DNA of 64,000 nt. It comes from Dulcicalothrix desertica PCC 7102 (GTDB lineage Bacteria > Cyanobacteriota > Cyanobacteriia > Cyanobacteriales > Nostocaceae). The stretch lies in contig NZ_RSCL01000016.1 in NCBI RefSeq assembly GCF_003991905.1, positions 186,001-250,000 on the forward strand, written 5' to 3'. A program made the position numbers and the translations under genes. Below the pieces are notes generated by a model. It did not search any database. It had not been told where the DNA came from and worked only from the letters and a program-made list of their open reading frames with translations. Position 1 is the stretch's first letter, and every line of letters starts with the position of its first letter. Below, in pieces: positions 17,765-27,125 of the stretch.

Positions 17765-18103
17765 ATGACTTACAAGATACGTCGTGCAAAGAGTCATGTA
17801 CAAGTACCTAGAGATATTGAAACTAATCAAAACTGGCAACATCAAAAGGTAATAGATAATTTGAAGTCAAAAATAGAAAAATTAAATTTAGAATTGCGCT
17901 GCAAAAATTACGAGATACAATGTCTAAAGTCTTCGATAAATGTAGAAAACAAGGTATATAATCTAATTCTATTAATATTACTAAATAGTGATAATGACCA
18001 TGAATTATCTAAAAGCTTGGTAGAGTTAGATAAGGTGATGAGTGATCTGATAAATGATTTATTAGATGTTTGTCATAACTCTAAGTATTCAGCAGAACCA
18101 TAA
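17765..18103 (+). CDS. Small coiled-coil protein upstream of a PAS histidine kinase
   Basis: About 112 residues, not matching a family I can name. The frame is open from an ATG at 17750, but GAGG at 17752-17755 is placed correctly for the ATG at 17765 (MTYKIRRAKS). Residues about 30-65 form a coiled coil (KVIDNLKSKIEKLNLELRC), followed by a hydrophobic helical stretch (NLILLILLN) and an acidic helix ending DLLDVCHNSKYSA. It is a paralogue of the protein at 14833-15015. The gene lies 38 bases before the sensor kinase in the same direction and probably shares its transcript, which suggests a role as an accessory to that kinase. Confidence 0.7.
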   Translation: MTYKIRRAKSHVQVPRDIETNQNWQHQKVIDNLKSKIEKLNLELRCKNYEIQCLKSSINVENKVYNLILLILLNSDNDHELSKSLVELDKVMSDLINDLLDVCHNSKYSAEP

Positions 18104-18141
18104 CAGTATAAGTAGGTAGGGAAAAAGGATAAAAGAAGACT

Positions 18142-20091
18142 ATGACCATTGATAACTATACGTTTATTGAGTCTAATTCTAAATTATTTTTACCAACAGA
18201 AGAATCAAATTTTGCTCAACTCCTAATAAATCGGACTACAGAAGCTGCATTTTGTTTAGAAGCAAATGGGAAATTTACTTACGTAAATGATGCAATCTGC
18301 GTTCTTAGTGGGTATTCCCGTGAGGAATTACTATCCATGACGGTAGATGAGATAGACATAGATTTTTCACCACAACTTTGGTCAGAATTATGGCAAGCAT
18401 TGAAATCGCATTCACTAAGCTTTGAATCTGGCTTTCGGACAAAGACAGGTGAAATAATAAAAGTAAAAGTAACTATCAGCTATGCAGAAGATAAAGGTCA
18501 GGAATTTTGCTGTGCTTTTGCTCGTGAAAAAAATGAACAAGTAGTATTGAACGTACAACAATACACAAATCAGTCAGAATCAAAGCAAGATTTACAGTCA
18601 GAATCTAAAACTTCACTTTCTTTACTTGAATCCACTCTCGAATCTATTGCCAGTGGCATAATTGCAGTAAACAACAAGGGAGAAATTACTTATTACAACC
18701 AAAAGTTTCTGGACATGTGGCAAGTACCAAAAACGGTAAATATATCTAAAAAATATAACCGCAGCAAAGCCTTTTTTGAGGCACAAGTTAAAGATTTAAA
18801 AGTTTATCGCTCGTGCGTTTGGGAAATATCCAATCGAGACGATGGTGAGAGATACGACTTGGTAGAATTGAAGGATGGGAGAATTTTTGCACATTACTCA
18901 CAACCGCAGCGATTGGGTGAAAAAATTATCGGTAGAGTCTGGAGCATTTGGGACGTTACAGAATCAAAACGAATTGAGGAAACACTCAGGCTAAATGAAG
19001 CGCGATTTCGGACTTTAGCAGAAACCACCGAAGCTAGTATTTTTTTAATTCAAGAAAAAAACATTTGTTACGCTAATCCAGCAGCGGAGATACTGACTGG
19101 CTACACAATCCAAGAATTAGTAACTAATTTCAATCTAGACAAACTCATTTTAGGCAAAAAATTTACGCAGGTAAACAAGCAAGATGGAATAGCTTTATGT
19201 GAATATCAAGAGATGCAGATTCTCACAAAAAATGGTAATCAGCGTTGGCTAGCTTGCACAGTCGCACTGCTGGATGGAATGTTTGATTTTGCTGGTAAGC
19301 CAGTTGAACTGATTACAGCCATTGATATCACCAATTACAAACAGGCAGAATTAGAGCTTTGCCAAGCTTTAGAACAAGCAAAACAACTTGGCGAACAGAA
19401 AGAGCGTTTTGTTTCTATGCTTTGCCATCAATTTCGCACTCCATTAAATGTTGCGTCATTTTCTGCTGATTTACTCAAACGTCATAGTCACCAATGGACT
19501 GAGGAAAAGAAATGCTCGTATTTCGGTTTAATTCAACTTGGTATTAAACAAATTAGTGAATTGTTGGACGAAATTTTGCTGTTTGGTAAGGCAGAAGGTG
19601 CAAAATTAGAGTTTCAGCCAAGAGAAATAGAATTAAATCTGTTTTGCAATGAGATTATTTTTCAGGTAGAGCTTGCGAATAGCAACCAAATATCAATCAA
19701 TTTTATTAGTCAAAATAATTCTATAACTGCTGATTTTGACCCAAAAATGCTACAGCTTATTTTAACGAATTTGCTCTCGAATGCCATCAAGTATTCACCT
19801 GAAAATAATAGCGTGACGTTGGAACTATCCTGTGAAGATAAAAATATAATTTTTAAAATTAAAGATACAGGTATTGGTATTCCTGAAAAGGATAGAGAAC
19901 GAATATTTGAGCCATTTTATCGCGGCAGCAATATTGATAGTATTCCCGGTACTGGTTTAGGGCTATCGATTGTTAAAACTATTGTCGATTTACAAGGTGG
20001 TGAAATTTTTCTAGAAAGTCAAGTTGATGTGGGCACTACATTTACCCTAAGATTCCGACAACTTTTACGAAGTCGGGAATCTGCAAGCTAA
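18142..20091 (+). CDS. Three-PAS sensor histidine kinase
   Basis: A soluble histidine kinase of 649 residues with no transmembrane segment. PAS domains lie near residues 25-140 (YVNDAICVLSGYSREEL), 160-285 (ESIASGIIAVNNKGEITYYN) and 285-410 (CYANPAAEILTGYTIQELV). HisKA follows with the phospho-accepting His near 429 in SMLCHQFRTPLNVASF, and HATPase_c with NLLSNAIKYSP, DTGIGIPEKD and GTGLGLSIVK. The gene follows the small coiled-coil gene closely, and its last 27 bases overlap the 3' end of the opposite-strand CheB-CheR hybrid, so the two transcripts would be antisense at their ends. Confidence 0.93.
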   Translation: MTIDNYTFIESNSKLFLPTEESNFAQLLINRTTEAAFCLEANGKFTYVNDAICVLSGYSREELLSMTVDEIDIDFSPQLWSELWQALKSHSLSFESGFRTKTGEIIKVKVTISYAEDKGQEFCCAFAREKNEQVVLNVQQYTNQSESKQDLQSESKTSLSLLESTLESIASGIIAVNNKGEITYYNQKFLDMWQVPKTVNISKKYNRSKAFFEAQVKDLKVYRSCVWEISNRDDGERYDLVELKDGRIFAHYSQPQRLGEKIIGRVWSIWDVTESKRIEETLRLNEARFRTLAETTEASIFLIQEKNICYANPAAEILTGYTIQELVTNFNLDKLILGKKFTQVNKQDGIALCEYQEMQILTKNGNQRWLACTVALLDGMFDFAGKPVELITAIDITNYKQAELELCQALEQAKQLGEQKERFVSMLCHQFRTPLNVASFSADLLKRHSHQWTEEKKCSYFGLIQLGIKQISELLDEILLFGKAEGAKLEFQPREIELNLFCNEIIFQVELANSNQISINFISQNNSITADFDPKMLQLILTNLLSNAIKYSPENNSVTLELSCEDKNIIFKIKDTGIGIPEKDRERIFEPFYRGSNIDSIPGTGLGLSIVKTIVDLQGGEIFLESQVDVGTTFTLRFRQLLRSRESAS

Positions 20092-23000
20092 ATTTGCAAC
20101 TGCAAATGCTAATCGATCTGGAGGTACAGGTTTAGTCAAGTGCATTTGAAAACCTGCTGTAATTGCAGCCACAGAATCTTCGCTACGTGCATTCGCTGTT
20201 AGCGCTGCGGCAGGTATTTGTCCCCCTAATTCGGCGCCTAATTGTCGAACTCGGCGAATAAATGTATAACCGTCTTCTCCTGGCATACTGATATCAGAGA
20301 GTAACACGTCATACCCATTGGGGTTGGCAATTAGGGATTGTATGGCATTCTCAGGTGTAGCAACTGTTGTAACGTCGGCGCCATATCCTTCAAGTACCAC
20401 TGTAAATAACTCACGCACATCAGGCGAATCATCCAAAATTAATACTCGCACACCCGCTAAAGTTGTAATATCTTCAACTGGCATGGAGATGTTAACGGCG
20501 CCTAATAGTATGGCAGGCTTTGAAATTTGAGTTTGCTTAGGCAGTCTAACAGTAAATGTCGCTCCGTGTTCTTCACCCAAACTATCAGCGCTAACTGTGC
20601 CACCATGAAGTTCAACAAGGTGACTGACAATTGCTAGCCCAAGCCCAATTCCAGGATTCGCTCGACTCTGAGAACTATCCGCTTGACGAAAGCGCTCAAA
20701 AACATAAGGCAAAAATTCCGCGTTGATGCCTTTACCAGTATCGCTAACTTGAATTTGGGCTGTGGAGTCAATATATTCTAATTTAATTTCCACTCGTCCA
20801 GTTGGGGGAGTAAATTTAATCGCGTTAGTAAGTAAATTCCAGATAATTTGCTGTAAGCGAACTGGGTCGCCAAGTATTTGTTCGGAAGCAGCATCAAGCG
20901 TAGAGACAAGTTGAATTTGTTTCGCATCCGCACTAACCCTAACTACCTCAATCGCTGTTTCTATTATTGGAGCAAGTTCAATTAAACGGGCATCCAAACG
21001 CATCTTGCCAGAGGTAATGCGGGAAATGTCTAACAAATCCTCAATTAGTTGAGTTTGGATTTTAGCGCTGTTTTCGATTGCCTCAAGCCCACGAGCAAGC
21101 TTACTTGCATCGACTTTCTGCCTACGGAGCAACTGCGCCCATCCTAGTAGAGAATTAAGTGGATTTCTCAACTCGTGCGAGAGGATGGATAAAAACTCAT
21201 CTTTGCTGCGATTAGCTGCCTCCGCCGCTGCGCGAGAGGACTGTTCAAGCTCCAAAAGTTGGCTGCGCTCACGCCGTAACTGTTCTTGCTGCGTAATATC
21301 ATCAATTGCCAAAAGTATCATGTCCTGATGGTTTGGTTGAGACATTCTACGGGCATTTAGCATCATGGTTTTGCGTCCAATTTGCTCAAACTCATGCTCA
21401 ACCACCAAGTTTTGAAACTCAGATAGCTGGTTATTGCTGGGAACAATTTGTTCTAGAAGCTCACGCAAATCGGGAATATTCCATTGTCCATTTCCTAATT
21501 CAAAAAGCGGGCGCCCTTCGACTTGAGTTGTTGTAACCTCAAAAGTCTCATAAAAAGCTCGATTTGCGGTGATGACTTTTAAGCTGGTATCTAGTACCAC
21601 TAAAGGTTCCCGCATTGTCTCCACAATCGCCTCGGCATAATTACGCGATTCTGTCAATTGTTCGGAAGACCGTTTGAGCGCGTCAATATCCACCAATATC
21701 ATTACCGCACCATCGATCTTATTATCAATTGTTCGGTAGGGACGAATTCGCAAGTCATACCAATGCCCTTTCTGATCTTGCACTTCTTGCTCTTTAACAC
21801 TAAAAGTATTAATCACCGACAAAATTTCTTGCTCTAAGCCTGGGATATTAAGATTATGATTAATGTCCCGTAACGGGCGCCCCACATCAGTAGGAATCAA
21901 GTTGAGGATTTGTTGTGCTAAGGGAGTAAAGCGGCGGATACGGACATCGGCGCCTAACATAACAATTGGAATGTTAGTACTACTAAGTAAATTCTCTAAA
22001 TCGTTACTAAGGTGGTTTAATTCGAGATTGCGCCGATACAGTTCGTCGTTAACGGTGTTTAATTCTTCATTTGTCGCTTGAATTTCTTCTTTAGCGGTTT
22101 CGAGTTCCTCATTCGTGCTTTGCAATTCCTCATTGCTAGAGAGAATTTCCTCGTTGGCAGCTCTCAAATCCTGATTTGAGGCTTCCTGTTCTTCAATAAC
22201 CGATTGCAAATGCTCTTTGGTAGCTTTTAATTCCTGTTGGAGCCTTTGAATTTCTGGATCAATTTTTGGCTTTCTACCACCAGTCTTAGTACTAGTTTCT
22301 GGTTGAAGTGTCGCAGTCGCATCCTCAAACAAAATCAAAAAGTAGCGTTCTTCTAACGTCCGAGCTTTGAAGGGAATAATGTTAATAGTTACCAACCGTG
22401 CCTGCTCGTTTTCCCAGATTTGCAACCCCTCTTTTGTAACAGGCGCATCCAGCTTCTTTGCCTGCCCAACGGCGGTGCGGACTTCTAGCCGCAAGTCTTC
22501 TCGAACCATTTTGAGCAGATTTAAGCTCGCCCTTCCCGGAGTCGGTTCGAGATAGCGACTCGTTTGTCCCCGAAATTGCAAAATCTCCAAATCAAAGTTT
22601 GTTACCACGCCAGCTGGGGCATAGCGATTTAATACTATTCGATCTGCTTCTTTCTGCAAATCAAGGTCGGTAGCTATCCGTGCCGATTTATCTTTCGTAA
22701 TTATCGGAAATACTTCAGTTTTTAAGGCTTCAAAAGCTTCTTTGTCACGCATAAAACTGGTGACATTAATCAAAACATCTTCGTACAGTGCCTGTACTTC
22801 TACAGGATTATTTTGGAGAAATGTTACATAATCCTCCAATTGCAGTATCTGGTACAGCATCATCCGCCGATAAATTCGCCGCTGCAAGGTAGTGTGTTTG
22901 TAAGAGCTAAAGTCAACTCCCGTAGCAACCCGCAGCAATACAAAGATGGTTTGTAAGGCATTTTTGCCTTCTATTAGTTCCTCTGGCGAAGCGACTTCTA

Positions 23001-23670
23001 CCAAAGTGGTATCGGCAACGTAGGGATGACGGCTGATTTTTGCTAACTCAGCAGCAATCTCGCTCGGTGTTAAAATGAAGTCTACATGCCCAGTAGCGAC
23101 GGCGGTATTCGGCATACTGCTAACTTGTGCCGTGTCTTCACATTGAGCAAAAGTAATTCCCCCCGCTGCTTTAATTGCCTTTGCTCCCAAGGCGCCATCA
23201 CTATCACCCCCTGATAATACGATTGCGAGGGCTTTGTTACCCCGATCCGACGCTAGCGAAAAAAAGAAAGTATCAACGGTCATCGCTAGTCCGCGAATCT
23301 TCTCACGCGGCATCAGTTTTAGTACCCCTTCAGAAATGACCATCTGCTTACCAGGGGGAATCACATAAAGTTGGTTCGGTTCTACGGTAGTATTATCAAC
23401 CACTTCATGCACTGGCATCTCGGTTGCACGGGAAAGAATCTCTCTCAACAAGCTTTTATGATCTGGTGATAAATGTTGCACCAGCACAAATCCCATGCCA
23501 GTATTAGTCGGTAGATGCTGCAACAATTGTGTGAATGCTTCTAATCCACCCGCAGATGCTCCAATCCCAACAATGGGAAATATATTCGAGTTCCCTTGCT
23601 GCTCTCCATTAGGCGCCGACTTTTCAGTACGTCGAGATTGAGATTTCTTCTTCGGTGGTCGCCTATTCAT
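20065..23670 (-). CDS. CheB-CheR-PAS-histidine kinase-REC hybrid lacking the methyltransferase core
   Basis: A 1201-residue hybrid. CheB methylesterase domain: residues 30-210, with Ser in VGIGASAGG, His in VLVQHLSPDH and Asp in LSGGDSDGALG. The CheR helical domain follows (235-325, SYKHTTLQRRIYRRM, INVTSFMRDKEAF). At residue about 329, FPIITKDKS jumps directly to ARIATDLDLQKEADRIVLNR, so the SAM-binding half of CheR seen in relatives (with AGCSTGEE-type and CRNVLIYL motifs, roughly 200 residues) is absent without loss of frame. Then come a long coiled coil (480-560), PAS domains, HisKA (His near 832 in LSHELRNPLN), HATPase_c and a C-terminal REC (LLSDISMPGEDG). It can no longer methylate but may still sense and phosphorylate. 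Confidence 0.92.
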   Translation of the reverse strand: MNRRPPKKKSQSRRTEKSAPNGEQQGNSNIFPIVGIGASAGGLEAFTQLLQHLPTNTGMGFVLVQHLSPDHKSLLREILSRATEMPVHEVVDNTTVEPNQLYVIPPGKQMVISEGVLKLMPREKIRGLAMTVDTFFFSLASDRGNKALAIVLSGGDSDGALGAKAIKAAGGITFAQCEDTAQVSSMPNTAVATGHVDFILTPSEIAAELAKISRHPYVADTTLVEVASPEELIEGKNALQTIFVLLRVATGVDFSSYKHTTLQRRIYRRMMLYQILQLEDYVTFLQNNPVEVQALYEDVLINVTSFMRDKEAFEALKTEVFPIITKDKSARIATDLDLQKEADRIVLNRYAPAGVVTNFDLEILQFRGQTSRYLEPTPGRASLNLLKMVREDLRLEVRTAVGQAKKLDAPVTKEGLQIWENEQARLVTINIIPFKARTLEERYFLILFEDATATLQPETSTKTGGRKPKIDPEIQRLQQELKATKEHLQSVIEEQEASNQDLRAANEEILSSNEELQSTNEELETAKEEIQATNEELNTVNDELYRRNLELNHLSNDLENLLSSTNIPIVMLGADVRIRRFTPLAQQILNLIPTDVGRPLRDINHNLNIPGLEQEILSVINTFSVKEQEVQDQKGHWYDLRIRPYRTIDNKIDGAVMILVDIDALKRSSEQLTESRNYAEAIVETMREPLVVLDTSLKVITANRAFYETFEVTTTQVEGRPLFELGNGQWNIPDLRELLEQIVPSNNQLSEFQNLVVEHEFEQIGRKTMMLNARRMSQPNHQDMILLAIDDITQQEQLRRERSQLLELEQSSRAAAEAANRSKDEFLSILSHELRNPLNSLLGWAQLLRRQKVDASKLARGLEAIENSAKIQTQLIEDLLDISRITSGKMRLDARLIELAPIIETAIEVVRVSADAKQIQLVSTLDAASEQILGDPVRLQQIIWNLLTNAIKFTPPTGRVEIKLEYIDSTAQIQVSDTGKGINAEFLPYVFERFRQADSSQSRANPGIGLGLAIVSHLVELHGGTVSADSLGEEHGATFTVRLPKQTQISKPAILLGAVNISMPVEDITTLAGVRVLILDDSPDVRELFTVVLEGYGADVTTVATPENAIQSLIANPNGYDVLLSDISMPGEDGYTFIRRVRQLGAELGGQIPAAALTANARSEDSVAAITAGFQMHLTKPVPPDRLAFAVANLACRFPTS

Positions 23671-23779
23671 TAATACGTGTCGCTTTCAGAAAAGGTAAAA
23701 AATGAATCAATATTACTTAATTAAGGTAAAACATAGTTATCACTCTACACTTAACTATCTTACTACTAACGTAAGCTTT

Positions 23780-23820
23780 CATTTAAAAATCAAACCGGAT
23801 TCCTATATATATATATATAT
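23780..23820. repeat. Inverted copy of ATAGGAATCCGGTTTGATTTTTAAA plus AT dinucleotide run
   Basis: AAAAATCAAACCGGATTCCTAT (23784-23805) is the reverse complement of the element at 12990-13011, and is followed by about eight TA repeats just beyond the protease gene's 3' end. Confidence 0.7.
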
Positions 23821-24507
23821 TTAACGATTGCGCCAAACTGCATGGCTACGCGCGCTTAAAAAAGTATTGATGGGAATAGCAAACCTTAAAATTTCCAAAC
23901 GCTTGCCTTGCTTTTCAATTTCTCTAGCAATACCGTTAATACCTATTAAATTTCCTTGTTCGTCTAATACAGCACCCCCGCTCATTCCGGGTACGGCTCG
24001 ATTATCGTACACTAAGGTATAACCCTTTTCACCATTTTCCAAGCGACTGCGAATATTACCTTGAGTAAATTGGTAATTACGTTCTTCTGTAACTCCAGGT
24101 ATACTTGAAGCCCATCCAGCTACATAAACAGGCATTCCTTCATATGCGTTATCAGAATTTCCCGCACTGGCGACGTTATAATTTTGTACGCTGCTAAATT
24201 CTAATATTGCTAAATCTAACCCTAATAATTCTCTAATACGCTTTACCGAATAACGGGCGCCGTCATATGTTTTAATTTCATAATTACCATCATCCGCAAC
24301 TACATGCTGATTAGTCAAAACGTAATAAGTATTTCCTTTACGCTCAATAACCACTCCAGAACCGACGCCTGAACCACCAACAACAACCGTAAACTGTTTA
24401 GCGATAGCATTAATTTGTAACGGTGACAACCCAAAAGCCACTTGCGGTTGAATTACAACAACCGCAGCACCGAACAGCAATGCTGGGAGATTATCTATAA
24501 ATTTCAT
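23821..24507 (-). CDS. Secreted trypsin-like serine protease (S1/DegP type)
   Basis: The 228-residue protein (from the ATG at 24507; the frame is open to a TTG at 24540) begins with a signal peptide, MKFIDNLPALLFGAAVVVIQ, likely cut near VAFG. The catalytic triad is visible: His in VLTNQHVV, Asp in LGLDLAILEF and Ser in VPGMSGGAV. No PDZ domain is present. I choose 24507 because the signal peptide starts there, although no good ribosome site is visible. The stop codon of the next upstream protease gene lies just before it, so 24542-25327 and this gene form a tight operon with COP23. Confidence 0.85.
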   Translation of the reverse strand: MKFIDNLPALLFGAAVVVIQPQVAFGLSPLQINAIAKQFTVVVGGSGVGSGVVIERKGNTYYVLTNQHVVADDGNYEIKTYDGARYSVKRIRELLGLDLAILEFSSVQNYNVASAGNSDNAYEGMPVYVAGWASSIPGVTEERNYQFTQGNIRSRLENGEKGYTLVYDNRAVPGMSGGAVLDEQGNLIGINGIAREIEKQGKRLEILRFAIPINTFLSARSHAVWRNR

Positions 24508-24541
24508 ACATAGCGCCGATTTTTGAAATCGGGAAGTCAAT

Positions 24542-25327
24542 TTATGGAAATAACAACTTGAGATAATTTTCTAATGGTATTCCCCAGCTATATTGTTGCA
24601 TTTGTTTTTGCTCTAGCAGTGCTGGTTCTGTTCCGTCTTGGTATATATAAGGATTGCCCCAAAGAGGTTCAGCGTGCATACCGTTAATGGCGATAACCTC
24701 ACCTGCATGATTTAATACAGGCCCACCACTCATACCTTTTTGGATATCGTTAGTGTAAGCAATTTGATACCCACCTTCTAATGCTTTACTAAGAACGAGG
24801 GAAACTCGACCACTTTTGATTACAAATCCTTTATCTCTCGAAGCTTGTGTATCTCCTGGAAACCCTGCTGCATAAACTTTGTTACCTTTCTTCAGCTTTG
24901 ACGTTGAACCAAGCTTCGCTTGAGGGTAACGTTGATCAACGCTTTGAAATTGCAATAACGCTAAATCAGCTTTTTGTAGAGATGTTGAATGTGGAGATAC
25001 TACATTTAACTTCTCTACTGGTGTTGCTGAATATAATCGACCATTGTTAGTTTGAATTTGATAAGGTGGTTTACCTGCCCGAAGTACATGAGCATTTGTT
25101 ACCACAGTATAAACTTGTCCCTGATTTTTAATTAATATCCCTGACCCCAAAAAATCACCTGCCAGGATTTTAACTGTAATTGACGAGGCAATGTGTTGGA
25201 GTTGCGGTTGGGATTTTATAGATGGTTGCTCAAGCGCAACCATAGAATACGGCACTTTGGGCACCGGCAATAATGATAAACCGCTCAAACTGGCAATAAT
25301 GATAATAAAACTTTGGCGCCAATTCAT
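24542..25327 (-). CDS. Secreted trypsin-like serine protease, second copy
   Basis: A 261-residue exported protease with a hydrophobic N-terminus (SFIIIIASLSGLSLLPVP). Triad residues: His in VVTNAHVLRAG, Asp in LQKADLALLQF, Ser in IQKGMSGGPVLN. It is related to, but clearly different from, the neighbour at 23821-24507 and has a longer C-terminal part. Order in the probable operon is COP23, this protease, then the second protease, all on the minus strand with gaps under 40 bases. Such protease/COP23 groups recur in cyanobacteria in my knowledge of these genomes; substrates are unknown. Confidence 0.87.
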   Translation of the reverse strand: MNWRQSFIIIIASLSGLSLLPVPKVPYSMVALEQPSIKSQPQLQHIASSITVKILAGDFLGSGILIKNQGQVYTVVTNAHVLRAGKPPYQIQTNNGRLYSATPVEKLNVVSPHSTSLQKADLALLQFQSVDQRYPQAKLGSTSKLKKGNKVYAAGFPGDTQASRDKGFVIKSGRVSLVLSKALEGGYQIAYTNDIQKGMSGGPVLNHAGEVIAINGMHAEPLWGNPYIYQDGTEPALLEQKQMQQYSWGIPLENYLKLLFP

Positions 25328-25350
25328 CGATTACACTTAAAACTCATCAA

Positions 25351-25929
25351 CTACTCTTGATTCGTAACACTACCAACTTGCTCAGACTCACTCCTATCAT
25401 CAATGATTTTCTGAATATCAAAATAATCAGCATCATCGATAGTCAAATAATCTAAGCTCTTATTACCCTCATTAAGTAATATAGAGCCATCGCTGCTACT
25501 TCCAGCACGATTATCGAGTAGTTTTTGCATAACTTGGCGAGGGTTTGCATTACTTTTAAGAGTTACTAACACCCCACTTGGTAAACAAGGGCCTCCCTTA
25601 TAACTGGCAACACACAATACAGGTTGCCCGTTAAACTTGCCAGCACGTAAAAAGTTAAGCGTACCATTACTAAAAAACCTTTGGAAACGCGCGGAAATAT
25701 CCTCACACCGTCTGACAGGTGTCCAAGGAGCAGGAAAAGCTGTATCAACCCAGCGAATCATTGGTTTATTACCCCGTGGTGTACGAACTAGAGTTGCTGG
25801 TACACCCCTACTGACCCCGCAATAAAACTTATTAATTTGGGCATTGGTGGGTTCGCTTATGGTACTGGTTATAGTGAGCGCAATCGCTGTTACGCTCAGG
25901 ATTTGAAAAAACGCACCGAGCTTCATCAT
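25351..25929 (-). CDS. COP23 domain protein (circadian oscillating polypeptide family)
   Basis: About 192 residues from the ATG at 25929; the frame extends to 26007, but the segment before MMKLGAFFQILSVTAIALTI has no export character, while the chosen start gives a typical signal peptide. After cleavage near TNAQ the mature part has the COP23 pattern: FYCGVSRGVPATLVRTPRGN, RWVDTAFPAPWTPVRRCEDISARF, and four or more cysteines (FYCG, RRCED, VLCVAS, GPCLPSG). The founding family member was described as a clock-controlled membrane-associated protein. The gene leads the two-protease operon. Confidence 0.85.
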   Translation of the reverse strand: MMKLGAFFQILSVTAIALTITSTISEPTNAQINKFYCGVSRGVPATLVRTPRGNKPMIRWVDTAFPAPWTPVRRCEDISARFQRFFSNGTLNFLRAGKFNGQPVLCVASYKGGPCLPSGVLVTLKSNANPRQVMQKLLDNRAGSSSDGSILLNEGNKSLDYLTIDDADYFDIQKIIDDRSESEQVGSVTNQE

Positions 25930-26256
25930 ATCGAGTAAGCCATTTACAAAGTAGAATCTCCCGGATTTTATAGCTGTCCAAGTATTGGCGCCATAAGTCC
26001 GTTCCATAGCCGCTAACCTGATTTTTACGTTTAAAGCTAATTGCTCTAAAAAATACTCAATTCAACTTCAGTTTATCGGATTCTCCATAAATTACAATAC
26101 GATTTCAAACTTCAAATTATGCAACACAGGTAATATTTAAGTAGTAATATTCTTTTTGACGTAATTTGCATCACAAAGTACAATCCCAAAGATAAAACTA
26201 ACACCATTAATTATGCTTATATATAATGTTTAATTTGTTACTCACTATCAAACATA

Positions 26257-26736
26257 ATGAGAAAATATCAGTCTCAAGACCAAGAAGCAATAATAAAAAT
26301 GATTGATTACATATATCGTGAGTATGGCGACAAAATTTACTTAGAAGGCGCCGATAGTGATTTACTAGATATAGAAGCAAATTATCTACAAGATGGAGAA
26401 TTTTGGGTAGAACAAGCTTCGACAGGGCAGATAATAGCTTGTATAGCTGTAAAAAAATCTACACAAAATAGTTCCAATCCACTTATCGCCTCATTAAAAC
26501 GATTTTATCTACTGCCAGAATATCGAGGTTCGGGACTCGCGCAGCAAATGCACAACACTGTTATCGAATGGTGTAAACAAAATCACGTTGCTCAAATATA
26601 TCTTTGGTCAGATACAAGATTTACCCGCGCGCACTCCTTCTATCGTAAGCACGGATATGAACAAAAAGGTATTCGCGACATGAACGACGGCGCCATGCCA
26701 TATCAAGAGTATTATTTTATAAAGAATATAATGTAA
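26257..26736 (+). CDS. GNAT family N-acetyltransferase
   Basis: A 159-residue acetyl-CoA-dependent acyltransferase. The acetyl-CoA-binding motif A is seen as LKRFYLLPEYRGSGLAQQMHNTVIEWC (about residues 82-108), and motif B as YLWSDTRFTRAHSFYRKHGYEQKG. Full length for the family. The substrate is unknown. The start ATG at 26257 has a weak ribosome site. The 3' end is followed at 26770-26800 by an AACAGGCATCCCTGCCTGTT repeat. Confidence 0.88.
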   Translation: MRKYQSQDQEAIIKMIDYIYREYGDKIYLEGADSDLLDIEANYLQDGEFWVEQASTGQIIACIAVKKSTQNSSNPLIASLKRFYLLPEYRGSGLAQQMHNTVIEWCKQNHVAQIYLWSDTRFTRAHSFYRKHGYEQKGIRDMNDGAMPYQEYYFIKNIM

Positions 26737-26768
26737 CTGGAGTGTTTAAAAATTCTCCAATTGTGGAA

Positions 26769-26799
26769 ATCAAATTGTGGAACAGGCATCCCTGCCTGT
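26769..26799. repeat. GTGGAACAGGCA-TCCC-TGCCTGTTC inverted repeat
   Basis: Arms GAACAGGCA and TGCCTGTTC are exact complements. The related sequence GAACAGGCAAGGATGCCCGTTC occurs at 58544-58565 upstream of ureC. Confidence 0.75.
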
Positions 26800-26813
26800 T
26801 CGGAGGATGTATA

Positions 26814-27125
26814 ATGTTAAGCTGGAACTATCGTGTCTTTTGCGAAGATAATGGTGATTATATCATTCGTGAAGTCTTTTATGCGGAAGACGGTTCTATT
26901 GTTAGCTGTACAGAAAATCCCGTTGAACCGTTTAGAAGAACACTTGAAGAATTAGCTAATGATATTGACTTTTTTAAACAAGCTTTGACATTGCCTGTAT
27001 TGACTCTATCTGATATTCCTATTGGTGAAGTGAAACAGCGAACCTCAAAAGGAGATACTAAAAATATTTCTCACGACGACTTGTTATTGAAACTTGGTTT
27101 AAGTCAACCTTCAAAAGCAAATTAG
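26814..27125 (+). CDS. Conserved small hypothetical protein
   Basis: The frame is open from 26742, but GGAGG at 26802-26806 decides for the ATG at 26814, giving about 103 residues starting MLSWNYRVFCEDNGDYIIRE. The product has an N-terminal beta-rich part (VFYAEDGSIVSCTENPVEPF) and a helical middle (LEELANDIDFFKQAL). It resembles small uncharacterised cyanobacterial proteins with the WNYRV...YxIxEVYY pattern; the function is unknown. Its 3' end overlaps the remnant of a protease gene on the other strand. Confidence 0.75.
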   Translation: MLSWNYRVFCEDNGDYIIREVFYAEDGSIVSCTENPVEPFRRTLEELANDIDFFKQALTLPVLTLSDIPIGEVKQRTSKGDTKNISHDDLLLKLGLSQPSKAN

